Source: Motilimonas pumila (GTDB lineage Bacteria; Pseudomonadota; Gammaproteobacteria; Enterobacterales; CBDFNC01). From it: 64,000 nucleotides of DNA. Below, piece by piece: positions 19,888-27,442 of the stretch. The position numbers and the translations under genes are program-made. Position 1 is the stretch's first letter, and every line of letters starts with the position of its first letter. The stretch is from assembly GCF_003596335.1 (NCBI RefSeq), contig NZ_QZCH01000002.1, positions 186,001-250,000 of the forward strand. Direction: 5' to 3'. Under the pieces are notes generated by a model that was not told the origin of the DNA, did not search any database, and saw only the letters and a list, made by a program, of their open reading frames with translations.

Positions 19888-20115
19888 AACGGCTCATGTA
19901 TTAATGAAGGCAATCCGCTCGCCGAAAAGGGAATTAAATCTATAAATACCTGAAATTGAGTATGAGTTTAGCGAAGCAAGCGAACTTAAAAAAGTGTCAT
20001 TACGGCCTTTTGTTAACTCAAGCAGATACGCCATGGCGTTTTATTTTTGCAATCTGCCCAATATGTTCTGTTATTAAGTATGCCTGCTGCGCAGCAGGTT
20101 TATAGGGAGAGTCTG

Positions 20116-21408
20116 ATGTCTGTTTATTACACCTTATGCTTATTGTCTGCCGCGGCCATGCTGATTGCTTTTATCAATAGCAAACTCGGCAAAATGCAAA
20201 CTACCATTGCTATTACCGCTGGCTCTATGATGCTGTCGCTGCTGATAGTGGTGGCCGGCCACAACGGCTGGTTTGACTTGACCCATATTGCTACTAAGAC
20301 CATTGCCAGCATTGATTTTGAACACTTTTTATTAAAAGGCATTTTAGGCTTTTTGTTGTTTGCCGGTGGCTTGGGCATTAAGTTGCCACAGTTAAAAGAT
20401 CAGAAATGGGAGATCACCACTTTAGCGTTAGCCGCCACCTTATTCTCGACCTTGTTTATTGGTTTTGTGCTGTATGGTTTTTGCCAAATAGTGGGAGTGA
20501 ACTTTGGTTTAATTTATTGTCTGCTGTTTGGCGCGCTTATTTCGCCAACCGACCCCATCGCCGTGCTTGCTATCGTAAAAAAGCTCGATGCGCCCAAGCG
20601 TATTTCTACCCAAATTGAAGGCGAATCATTATTTAACGACGGCTTTGGCTTAGTCATTTTTGTCACCTTGTTCTCCATCGCTTTTGGCAACGAAGCACCC
20701 ACGGCGGCGAGTATCAGTTTATTCTTCATACAAGAAGCTTTTGGCGGCATTGTGTATGGCGCTATTTTAGGGTTGTTTTTCCATTATTTAATCAGTGCCA
20801 CCAATGACCATTCTATGGAGCTACTGCTGACCATTACCATTCCTACCGCCGGTTATGTGATAGCCGACTTTCTGCATGTGTCTGGGCCGCTGGCCATGGT
20901 GGTGTCTGGCATTATGATAGGTAACTGGACGCGTTATGTGGGCTTTTCTAAAGAAAGTGAAGACCACTTAGACCACTTCTGGGAGCTGGTGGACGAGTTT
21001 TTAAACGGGTTACTGTTTTTGCTGATTGGCATGACCCTGTTGTTGTTCGAGTTTCACCAAGAAGATTGGATATTAATGGCGTTTGCCATTCCGCTGGTTC
21101 TGTTTGCCCGCTACTTAAGCGTGTGGTTGTCTTACCTCGGGTTTGCGCGATTTCGGCGATACAACCCTCATGCGGTTAAAATTCTGACTTGGGGTGGGTT
21201 GCGAGGAGGCTTGGCCTTGGCGATGGCGTTGTCGATACCTTCTGGCGTATGGGTCATTGAAGACAAAATGATAGACGTAAAAGAGATCATCTTGGTAATG
21301 ACCTACGCCGTTGTGCTGTTTTCCATTTTGGTACAAGGCTCCACCATCACTCCCATGATAGAAAAAGCCAAGCTGGTGGAGCCTGAAGAAGCAGAACATC
21401 AAACATAA
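20116..21408 (+). CDS. CPA1-family Na+/H+ antiporter
   Basis: A 430-residue inner-membrane antiporter when started at the ATG at 20116, which has AGGGAG at ideal spacing; the frame is open 23 codons further up. About 12 transmembrane segments are seen. CPA1 motifs include G-A-L-I-S-P-T-D-P-I-A-V near residue 140, E-G-E-S-L-F-N-D-G (ion-binding Asp) and G-G-L-R-G-G-L-A-L-A-M near residue 360. There is no long cytoplasmic tail. It exchanges Na+ (or K+) for H+ in pH and salt homeostasis, fitting a marine organism. It is the last clear core gene before the accessory island. Confidence 0.9.
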   Translation: MSVYYTLCLLSAAAMLIAFINSKLGKMQTTIAITAGSMMLSLLIVVAGHNGWFDLTHIATKTIASIDFEHFLLKGILGFLLFAGGLGIKLPQLKDQKWEITTLALAATLFSTLFIGFVLYGFCQIVGVNFGLIYCLLFGALISPTDPIAVLAIVKKLDAPKRISTQIEGESLFNDGFGLVIFVTLFSIAFGNEAPTAASISLFFIQEAFGGIVYGAILGLFFHYLISATNDHSMELLLTITIPTAGYVIADFLHVSGPLAMVVSGIMIGNWTRYVGFSKESEDHLDHFWELVDEFLNGLLFLLIGMTLLLFEFHQEDWILMAFAIPLVLFARYLSVWLSYLGFARFRRYNPHAVKILTWGGLRGGLALAMALSIPSGVWVIEDKMIDVKEIILVMTYAVVLFSILVQGSTITPMIEKAKLVEPEEAEHQT

Positions 21409-21434
21409 ATAAGCCCACGAGGGGGCTTATTTAT
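21405..21434 (+). terminator. Rho-independent terminator after the antiporter
   Basis: ATAAATAAGCCC and GGGCTTATTTAT form a 12-bp stem with a short loop. The left arm begins inside the stop-codon region of the antiporter gene. Confidence 0.8.
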
Positions 21435-21755
21435 GAGGGCGGCTTGTTATTAGATGTTTAGGATCTTAATGTGGATTAAAATATTAAATGCATTAATAAT
21501 CAGATGGATACAGTTAATATTGTCTTTGTTTTTAATTATTGACCACCAATTTAACCGCCAGTGGTTTACTTCCTAGATACGACCCTATTAGGCTATGAAT
21601 TACCTTAACTCAACCCCATGCTTGACGCAAAGTATCAGCTTTGAGCATCCCTCTTCAGTTACGTGATAGTTATCCATATCTTTATGGATAATATAGTGAC
21701 CATAAACTGTATAATCGCGCTATAATGGACATTATTGTAGCCATTAAGACTGCGT
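21435..21755. other. Non-coding leader region before hipB
   Basis: AT-rich sequence without a supportable gene. It contains the HipB-like operator (listed separately) and two TATAAT-like hexamers near 21710-21725. It may include the left edge of the accessory island, but no repeat matching the yicC side was found in it. Confidence 0.5.
21670..21691 (+). promoter_or_regulatory. HipB-type operator
   Basis: A perfect inverted repeat of TTATCCATA and TATGGATAA separated by 4 bases, 65 bp before hipB. It contains TATCC...GGATA, the half-sites known for the E. coli HipB operator, but spaced by 10 rather than 8 bases. Confidence 0.65.
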
Positions 21756-22046
21756 ATGAACTTTTCACTTTTAGATGATACCGATGTAAGCCAAGCTTAT
21801 GCGGCTTATTTACGTGAGTTACGCAAGCAGGCAAAGCTATCACGAGCGGCGCTTGCTGAGCGAAGCTGCGTACCTGCGGCCACCATTAAGAAATTTGAGC
21901 TAACTGGGCAAATTTCATTTCGCCAATTGTTGTTGCTTTGGCAGACCCTCGATTCATTGGATAGGCTTTATCAGCTCACGCAACCTTGCAAAGAACGCGC
22001 TGCTATACCCACGAGTATTGATGAGGTGTTAAAAGATGAGTTTTAA
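21756..22046 (+). CDS. hipB: HipB-like antitoxin / XRE regulator
   Basis: A 96-residue protein with an XRE helix-turn-helix (L-R-K-Q-A-K-L-S-R-A-A-L-A-E-R-S, then A-T-I-K-K-F-E, about residues 20-52) and a helical C-terminal part. Its gene overlaps hipA by 11 bases, so the pair is translationally coupled in antitoxin-first order. By analogy with E. coli it should bind the upstream palindrome, repress the operon and neutralise HipA. The pairing and the operator support the call more than sequence detail alone. Confidence 0.85.
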   Translation: MNFSLLDDTDVSQAYAAYLRELRKQAKLSRAALAERSCVPAATIKKFELTGQISFRQLLLLWQTLDSLDRLYQLTQPCKERAAIPTSIDEVLKDEF

Positions 22047-23367
22047 ACCGATTCAGAAGCTTAATGTTACTCGTACGCTAAGCTCAGGTGAACAGATATC
22101 TGTTGGAGTCTTGGCGCAGAATCGGCAAGGCGTTTTTTTTCAGTATGCTGACGACTATTTGCAGCAGTTTGGCAATTTATCACCGTTTACCTTGCAAGCG
22201 AATACGCAAGTCCAAGCCGCACCTAAAGCGCCGCACCAAGGTGTACATGGTGTATTTGGCGATTGTTTGCCCGATGGTTGGGGCATGCTGTTGCAAGATC
22301 GTATTTTCCGGCAAAAGGGCATCCTGCCTAATCAATTAACGGCGATGGATAGATTGGCCTTTGTCGGTGATAAAGGCATGGGAGCACTGTCTTTTTCTCC
22401 GGTGTCTGAGTTTTCAGCCACCATGCATGCGGATATTGATTTAGCAACCTTGGGCTTAGAAGCACAAACGTTGTTCGATGCTTCGATGTCAGATTATATG
22501 GATGATAATCACGATGAGTTAGATGGGCATACGCAACAGGTGTTGGCCGCATTGGTCGCGGGTGGTAGTTCGGGTGGTGCAAGGCCAAAGGCACAGATTT
22601 ATATGCCTGCTGGAGAAACTAAGCAATGCCGAACCTTTGCAAAGCCTGGTGATGAAGCATGGCTGGTTAAATTTACTTCTAAAAATCTCGCGCTCGGCCA
22701 TGAAGAAGGTTTGTGTGAAGCGGTCTATTTAGAAATGGCTGAGTTGGCAAAATGTCAGCCACCGATTTGGCAGTTAATTGAAGCGCCTGCAAGTAGCGGC
22801 GCTAAAGCATGGCTTGCGTTAAAACGCTTCGATTATTTACCCGCGCAGGAGAAGGCAGGGCGCTTACATATGCACAGTGCTTGCGGCTTGTTGGATGCTG
22901 ATTTTCGAAGCCCGAGCTTAGATTACAGCGATCTGATTAAGGCCAGCCGTCAACTCTGTAGGTCACCCGCTGCTGGGCAACTTCAATTTCGTCGAGCAAT
23001 GTTTAACTTGTTTGCCGCGAACCAAGACGATCACAGTAAAAATTGGGGCTTTTTACAGGCCGATGATGGCAGTTGGCAACTCGCACCATTTTACGATGTA
23101 ACCTTTAGCCCTCACCCTTTTAACGAGCATGCGACTGCCTTCGCCGGATACGGAAAAGCGCCACCACTCAAAGTGATGCAGAAGCTGGCTGCTAGTGCTG
23201 GCTTTGCTAATTGGAAGGAAGCACAGCAATGCATTCAAGAGGTAGTGGATGCTATTAGTCAGTTTAGGCAGCTTGCTAAGCAACACGGGGTGAGTAAGAC
23301 CACTGAGTCATCGATAGAAAAAACACTTGCAGATCGTAAGCAAGAAAATGCGGCACTTTTAGCTTGA
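22036..23367 (+). CDS. hipA: HipA-family serine/threonine kinase toxin
   Basis: A 443-residue HipA, full length (E. coli 440). The N-terminal domain (about 1-105, ending G-V-F-G-D-C-L-P-D-G-W-G) precedes the kinase domain. A Gly/Ser-rich loop G-G-S-S-G-G-A-R-P-K (about 175-184) matches the segment holding the autophosphorylated Ser. The catalytic motif N-Q-D-D-H-S-K-N-W (about residue 330) and the metal-binding Y-D-V-T-F (about 354) are intact, so the kinase should be active. HipA of E. coli phosphorylates glutamyl-tRNA synthetase and induces persistence; the target here may differ. Confidence 0.9.
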   Translation: MSFKPIQKLNVTRTLSSGEQISVGVLAQNRQGVFFQYADDYLQQFGNLSPFTLQANTQVQAAPKAPHQGVHGVFGDCLPDGWGMLLQDRIFRQKGILPNQLTAMDRLAFVGDKGMGALSFSPVSEFSATMHADIDLATLGLEAQTLFDASMSDYMDDNHDELDGHTQQVLAALVAGGSSGGARPKAQIYMPAGETKQCRTFAKPGDEAWLVKFTSKNLALGHEEGLCEAVYLEMAELAKCQPPIWQLIEAPASSGAKAWLALKRFDYLPAQEKAGRLHMHSACGLLDADFRSPSLDYSDLIKASRQLCRSPAAGQLQFRRAMFNLFAANQDDHSKNWGFLQADDGSWQLAPFYDVTFSPHPFNEHATAFAGYGKAPPLKVMQKLAASAGFANWKEAQQCIQEVVDAISQFRQLAKQHGVSKTTESSIEKTLADRKQENAALLA

Positions 23368-23440
23368 GATGATGTTGGTTTGAGATGACGTTTTTTTAAG
23401 GTGACGTAGCATTAAGAAAAATAAGGCGAGTAGATAAAAC

Positions 23441-24445
23441 ATGAAACTAGGTCGAAATGAACCTTGCCCTTGTGGCAGTGGTAAAAAGTACAAACGTTGC
23501 TGCATGAACACTGTTTCTAAGCAACACGCATCTATGCTGGATGACATTGAGCAAGTTGCCGCCATGAACCCTAACTTGTCTATAGAAGAACTCAATATCG
23601 TTGCACAGCAAAAAATGAAGGCGGCTAATGATCGGCCTCATCCTGATTTCTGTGGCCTTTCGCCAACACAAATGAGTAATTGGTTATATGCATCTTTCAG
23701 TGAGTTGGAAGGGGTAACAATACATACACCAGATAATCTAAAAACCAGCCCAGTGATGCGTTACTTAGCATTGATATTAGATGAAGCCATGCAAGGCGGT
23801 GGCTCGTTTAAAGCCACCAGCAAAGGTAACTTGCCGACCAAAATCGTTAAGCAGGCTAGTGAGCTATTACCAGAATTTGCAGTCTCTCAATTTGAACGAC
23901 ACATCAGTATCAGTGAATATGCAGGCAGTAACGAGGATAAGTTTAATGCATTGCATTACAGCCGAGTGCTAGCAGAGATAGCGGGTATCATCTATCGCCG
24001 CAGTGGCCGTTATCATGTTAAAAAAGCAGCTCAAAAGCAGTACTTAGCACACGGCATTCAAGCGTTCTTTCTCCCTATGCTCGAAGCAGTAATCTCTCAG
24101 TACAATTGGGGCTACCTAGATGGATGGGAGCACGATGTTGATTTAAGGACCTTCTGGTTGTTTATGCTGTGGCGTTTGCAAAATCATGGTAATACGGAGC
24201 GGTTGATTGAAGAGGTGGTTACTGCATTCCCTGATTTACTGTTGAGGTGCCCTGAAGATGGCTATTCATCTTCGAGCCAGTTACTAGGCACAATGATTGA
24301 ATCGCGCTTTATTAAACGTTTCTTGGCGTTTTGGGGCTTTGTGACGGTTGCACCAATGAGGCATATTGATGATTTTCGGACGCCAAATAAAGTAGAAGTG
24401 CAGCCATTGATGAAGCAAGCTTTTGAATTCAGGATTGAAGTCTAA
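23441..24445 (+). CDS. SEC-C motif protein of unknown function
   Basis: A 334-residue protein beginning with a textbook zinc-binding SEC-C motif (G-R-N-E-P-C-P-C-G-S-G-K-K-Y-K-R-C-C, residues 4-21). It is followed by about 310 residues that I do not recognise, largely helical with several Trp-rich stretches. SEC-C motifs are found at SecA C-termini and on assorted cytosolic proteins, where they bind zinc and ribosome or partner proteins. The gene ends 20 bases before a HigA-type antitoxin gene on the same strand, so the two probably form an operon. It could be the toxin of that pair; this is inference. Confidence 0.6.
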   Translation: MKLGRNEPCPCGSGKKYKRCCMNTVSKQHASMLDDIEQVAAMNPNLSIEELNIVAQQKMKAANDRPHPDFCGLSPTQMSNWLYASFSELEGVTIHTPDNLKTSPVMRYLALILDEAMQGGGSFKATSKGNLPTKIVKQASELLPEFAVSQFERHISISEYAGSNEDKFNALHYSRVLAEIAGIIYRRSGRYHVKKAAQKQYLAHGIQAFFLPMLEAVISQYNWGYLDGWEHDVDLRTFWLFMLWRLQNHGNTERLIEEVVTAFPDLLLRCPEDGYSSSSQLLGTMIESRFIKRFLAFWGFVTVAPMRHIDDFRTPNKVEVQPLMKQAFEFRIEV

Positions 24446-24465
24446 TAAAGAGGTGAGGGTAGAGC

Positions 24466-24888
24466 ATGTTAGATATTTCAGCGTTAGATAAGGCAGTGAG
24501 TAAAGCTCAAGATGTTATGCCTTGGATTACTGGTATCTCTTCGCCTGAGCAATATCAAGAGCTGATCGTCACGATGGAAGTACTTATCGAAGATTATGAT
24601 GCTCATCAGCCAGTGATTGACTTGATGTTTCCGGTGATTGAAAGGTATGAAGAAGAAGCGGAGCAGTTTAGTGAATTTAATCAAGCTATTGATAATCTTG
24701 AGCCAGGCATCGACATGCTAAGAGTTATCATCGACCAGCATCAGTTGACGTTAAGTGACTTCAAAGAAGAGATAGGTGCCAAATCGACGGTATCGATGAT
24801 CTTAAGCGGGAAGCGCTCTTTAACGCTCAACCACATAAAGGCACTATCGGCGCGTTTTGGTGTGCCAGCCTCATTGTTTATCGGCTAG
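24466..24888 (+). CDS. HigA-type antitoxin / XRE regulator
   Basis: A 140-residue protein with the layout of HigA-type antitoxins. An acidic helical N-terminus (about 1-80) includes P-E-Q-Y-Q-E-L-I-V-T-M-E-V-L-I-E-D-Y, followed by a C-terminal helix-turn-helix (L-S-D-F-K-E-E-I-G, S-M-I-L-S-G-K-R-S-L-T-L-N-H-I-K-A-L, about 95-135). GAGGTGAGGG precedes the ATG. HigA antitoxins of this class normally follow a ~100-residue HigB RNase. None is present here; the upstream partner is the SEC-C protein. Confidence 0.8.
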   Translation: MLDISALDKAVSKAQDVMPWITGISSPEQYQELIVTMEVLIEDYDAHQPVIDLMFPVIERYEEEAEQFSEFNQAIDNLEPGIDMLRVIIDQHQLTLSDFKEEIGAKSTVSMILSGKRSLTLNHIKALSARFGVPASLFIG

Positions 24889-24922
24889 TGGTCGTTTGGG
24901 CAGCCTGTAAACAAAGGGGATA

Positions 24923-24937
24923 CAGATATATTTCATC
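24923..24937 (+). promoter_or_regulatory. 15-base motif upstream of AlpA copy 1
   Basis: CAGATATATTTCATC occurs here and, on the opposite strand, at 29952-29966 upstream of radC. Relative to the gene it precedes, both copies have the same orientation, which suggests a shared promoter element or activator site. Confidence 0.4.
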
Positions 24938-24969
24938 TTCCTGGATAAACCGATAACCAGGAGAACATG

Positions 24970-25173
24970 ATGGACATTATTCAAAACCGTAGTGATCGCT
25001 TTCTTCGACTACGCGATGTGATGGAAGTTACTACACTTTGCCGAAGCAGTATCTACATTTTGATTAAAGCTGGCGAGTTTCCTAGTAACTACGCCATTAT
25101 GGGGAAGCGCAAAGCCTGGCTTGAAAGTGAAGTGCAAGCTTGGCTGCTGGCAAGAGTCAGTGCTTCTTATTAG
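24970..25173 (+). CDS. AlpA-family phage/island regulator (copy 1)
   Basis: A 67-residue MerR-like winged-helix protein of the AlpA family (F-L-R-L-R-D-V, L-C-R-S-S-I-Y, K-A-G-E-F-P, G-K-R-K-A-W-L-E-S-E-V). AlpA proteins regulate excision genes of CP4-57/P4-like elements. Two ATGs stand in tandem at 24967 and 24970; AGGAG at 24959-24963 suits the second. It is a paralogue of the copy at 30082, about 75% identical in its central 40 residues but clearly divergent at DNA level, so not a recent duplication. A 15-base motif (24923-24937) just upstream recurs before radC. Confidence 0.88.
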   Translation: MDIIQNRSDRFLRLRDVMEVTTLCRSSIYILIKAGEFPSNYAIMGKRKAWLESEVQAWLLARVSASY

Positions 25174-25182
25174 TGTAAGACT

Positions 25183-25223
25183 AGAGACCATCGCGAATCT
25201 ATAGCAGGTTAGCGATGGTCTCT
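25183..25223. terminator. Strong hairpin between AlpA copy 1 and the convergent unknown gene
   Basis: Perfect 12-bp arms AGAGACCATCGC and GCGATGGTCTCT are separated by 17 bases. They lie in the convergent intergenic gap, so a bidirectional terminator is likely, although the loop is longer than usual and the T-tract is weak. Confidence 0.55.
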
Positions 25224-25264
25224 TATCAAGGCTTTAGGCAAAATTATTATAAAATGAGTATCGA

Positions 25265-26290
25265 CTAGAGATCTTTAGGCCCCTTGAGTTGTTCAAATTC
25301 TTTATCAATAAGCTCTTTTATTACCGTCGTAATTTTTTCGTTTTTATGGGCTACGAGCCAGTCTAAACGTTTGCTCGTAAGCTTACTCATTGATATACCA
25401 CGAGACTTAGGGCCATCTTTCTTATTTCTGGCTGTCATTTGATTCCAGGCCAAGCGAGCCTTAATGAATAAAGATTCATATTTTTCAGGTTGTTGTAAAA
25501 ATGCGTAATCAAATTCCGCTTTTAAAGCTAAGTAATGCTCTTCGTCATTGATCGGATCCCAAAGCAAGTAAAACATACGGTCTTGTTTTTTCGCATAATC
25601 ACATAACCATTCCACTTTATTATTGTCTTTACCATTGAGCCACTTGGAGAATTTTTTGTTGGTTTCTTCTTGTAGGCTTTTTGTCCAAGCTTCTTTAAGA
25701 AGATTCATGATGTATTGCTGTCCACTAAGCTCAATTTCACCACAAAGAAAAGCGGACTGAATGATTTTGAATCTATCCTTATGGCTGTGAGGCATCGTTA
25801 TCCTCGTATGTATTTCGAAGAGCTTAAGGGAATTTTTGCGTTTTAAAATTGCTCTTAAATCCTTCCTTTCCGCTTTAGTTTTTAATGCATAACGATCCCG
25901 TTTTAAGTTTTCGATATCCTCTTCTCTGGGGGAGTGTAATGTGTGCCTTTTTAGAAAGTAATAGCAAAAAGCACAGATTCTGGGATCATCCTTTATCCAC
26001 TTGAAATCATCATTATTAAGCTGTTCTTTTTCATTAAAGGTCTTCTGAAGGAAAGAAATGAGCTCTGCTTTAAGGTCATTTCCAGTTGTCTTTTGCCCCA
26101 TACTTGCTAAGGCTTTTTGTATGCTTTCTGTGCTAAAGGAAGTGATATCTTGAAGTAAAAAGTCATCTGCCTTTTCTAATGAGTCGGCCCTATCGATCAA
26201 ATATTTTGAATCAATATCAAACATATCTTTAAGCTGATAGGCATAGAAAACAGCTTCCCTCCAGCTTCTTGATACTAAAGAATCATTCAT
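25265..26290 (-). CDS. Unrecognised 341-residue island protein
   Basis: Starts at the ATG at 26290 with GAGG five bases upstream; the frame is open six codons further to a TTG. The protein is charged, Lys/Asp/Glu-rich and helical, with no signal or membrane segment. A short K-I-I-Q-S-A-F-L-C-G-E-I segment and an aromatic-rich middle (K-Q-D-R-M-F-Y-L-L-W-D-P) give no family match that I know. The last ~35 residues (K-L-T-S-K-R-L-D-W-L-V-A, T-T-V-I-K-E-L-I-D-K-E-F-E-Q-L) look like a ribbon-helix-helix DNA-binding unit. AT-rich codons fit acquired DNA. It is divergent from the YagK/YfjJ-type gene across a palindrome-rich gap. Confidence 0.6.
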   Translation of the reverse strand: MNDSLVSRSWREAVFYAYQLKDMFDIDSKYLIDRADSLEKADDFLLQDITSFSTESIQKALASMGQKTTGNDLKAELISFLQKTFNEKEQLNNDDFKWIKDDPRICAFCYYFLKRHTLHSPREEDIENLKRDRYALKTKAERKDLRAILKRKNSLKLFEIHTRITMPHSHKDRFKIIQSAFLCGEIELSGQQYIMNLLKEAWTKSLQEETNKKFSKWLNGKDNNKVEWLCDYAKKQDRMFYLLWDPINDEEHYLALKAEFDYAFLQQPEKYESLFIKARLAWNQMTARNKKDGPKSRGISMSKLTSKRLDWLVAHKNEKITTVIKELIDKEFEQLKGPKDL

Positions 26291-26308
26291 TTTAACCTCA
26301 CAATGCAA

Positions 26309-26752
26309 ATGCTATTAAGGTAATAATAGAGTGATAGTTAGATGATTAAAAGATAATTACGCCGTAATTATCCCGTCATTGGTTTTTTGATTTCTATCCG
26401 TGGTTACTGGAGTGGTGGCCCATTTGTCGGTGCATATTAGCAATTTCTTCCGATTTACGGCCGTTAACGGTTATCTAGGTATTGCTAATACGATGAGTAA
26501 AACAAAGTTAATCAGATAAAAAGCTCTCGATGAATTCATGAGATAACGTCAGAGTAAAACAAGCGACTGTTGAGGTGGTTTTTTGCTGTTGCTATAGAAG
26601 AGGGAATTGAGTGACGGGATCACCTAAGTGCTGTCGGTATAGTTATATACCTGCCTCTCTCTTAGTGAACATACCTTAGTATGGTCACCTGATAATCCAG
26701 TAAATAAATACAACAGATCTTACTTATGATAACCAACCATAGGTAAGTAAAA
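26309..26752. other. Palindrome-rich non-coding region (possible origin or control region)
   Basis: These 444 bases hold no gene but several inverted repeats. GATAATTACG-N1-CGTAATTATC lies at 26352-26372. TATTAGCAAT and ATTGCTAATA (26435-26444, 26481-26490) flank a core containing the perfect palindrome CCGTTAACGG (26461-26470). GGTATA-N4-TATACC is at 26636-26651, and GTGAACATAC-N4-GTATGGTCAC (one mismatch pair) at 26665-26688. The density exceeds that of an ordinary divergent promoter. It directly precedes a gene of a replication-associated family, so an origin or transfer site is possible. Confidence 0.5.
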
Positions 26753-27409
26753 ATGAACAACAACTACTTCAAAGGGTTGCCCATTCAAGGCAACCTAAAT
26801 GACTACAACGAAAGATACTTAGACAAAACAATAGATACATTGAATCACGCATGTGATGAGAACAAACGCGTCTATGCAGTACGGATTGATCTTAAGATGC
26901 CACAAGCTCCTCAAGTGCTTGATTGCTTAAGTCGAGATGAGATCGTCAACCAATGTCGATTTAGAGATAGGGTCATCTCACGGTTCACCGAATCGATTAA
27001 GGCAAAAATTAAAGCAATGGACCGCAGGTACGAAAAAGCGAATCGAAGAGTACGTTCTTCAAGTGTTCGGTTTATTTGGGGCAGAGAGCGAGATACATCA
27101 GTAAATGATCATTACCACATGGTTTTGCTTTTTAATAAAGAGAAATTCCATAAGCTAGGTGAGTGGGAAAGAAGAGATAGTTTAGCAGGGATGATTCATG
27201 ATGCTTGGGCTAGTGCGCTAGGCATGGATTATCACAACGCGATTGGGTTGGTGCATTTTACCAAAAATGGAGGGTATTATTTACATCAAGGTACCTCCGA
27301 GTTTTCTCGTCAGTATGAGGAGCTATTTTACCGTTTAAGTTATCTGGCAAAAAAAGATACTAAACATTATGGTGAGGGACGCCGTAATTTTGGTACCAGC
27401 TATCGGTAG
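26753..27409 (+). CDS. Inovirus Gp2 / YagK-YfjJ family protein
   Basis: A 218-residue basic protein. The segment from about residue 40 to 190 contains Y-A-V-R-I-D-L-K-M-P, F-R-D-R-V-I-S-R-F-T-E-S-I-K, then a His-rich metal-site-like stretch V-N-D-H-Y-H-M-V-L-L-F-N-K. The C-terminal Y-R-L-S-Y-L-A-K-K-D-T-K is typical of the YagK/YfjJ C-terminal domain shared with inovirus Gp2. The H-x-H and downstream Tyr residues recall rolling-circle replication initiators, to which the family is thought related. Such genes mark P4/CP4-57-like islands. It lies downstream of the palindrome-rich region. Confidence 0.8.
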   Translation: MNNNYFKGLPIQGNLNDYNERYLDKTIDTLNHACDENKRVYAVRIDLKMPQAPQVLDCLSRDEIVNQCRFRDRVISRFTESIKAKIKAMDRRYEKANRRVRSSSVRFIWGRERDTSVNDHYHMVLLFNKEKFHKLGEWERRDSLAGMIHDAWASALGMDYHNAIGLVHFTKNGGYYLHQGTSEFSRQYEELFYRLSYLAKKDTKHYGEGRRNFGTSYR

Positions 27410-27417
27410 TGATGGAC

Positions 27418-27436
27418 GGAGGGTGTTTAGCCCTCC
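27418..27436. terminator. Terminator between convergent genes
   Basis: GGAGGG (27418-27423) and CCCTCC (27431-27436) form a short GC-rich hairpin with a 7-base loop. It lies in the 33-base gap between the YagK/YfjJ-type gene and the convergent LRAT gene. Confidence 0.5.
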
Positions 27437-27442
27437 AGTATG

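Noticed and set aside
21409-24966. Left attachment repeat matching the yicC 3' end
   Set aside because: I compared the intergenic gaps by eye with the sequence around 43300-43400 and found no match beyond about 6 bases; the left border stays undefined.
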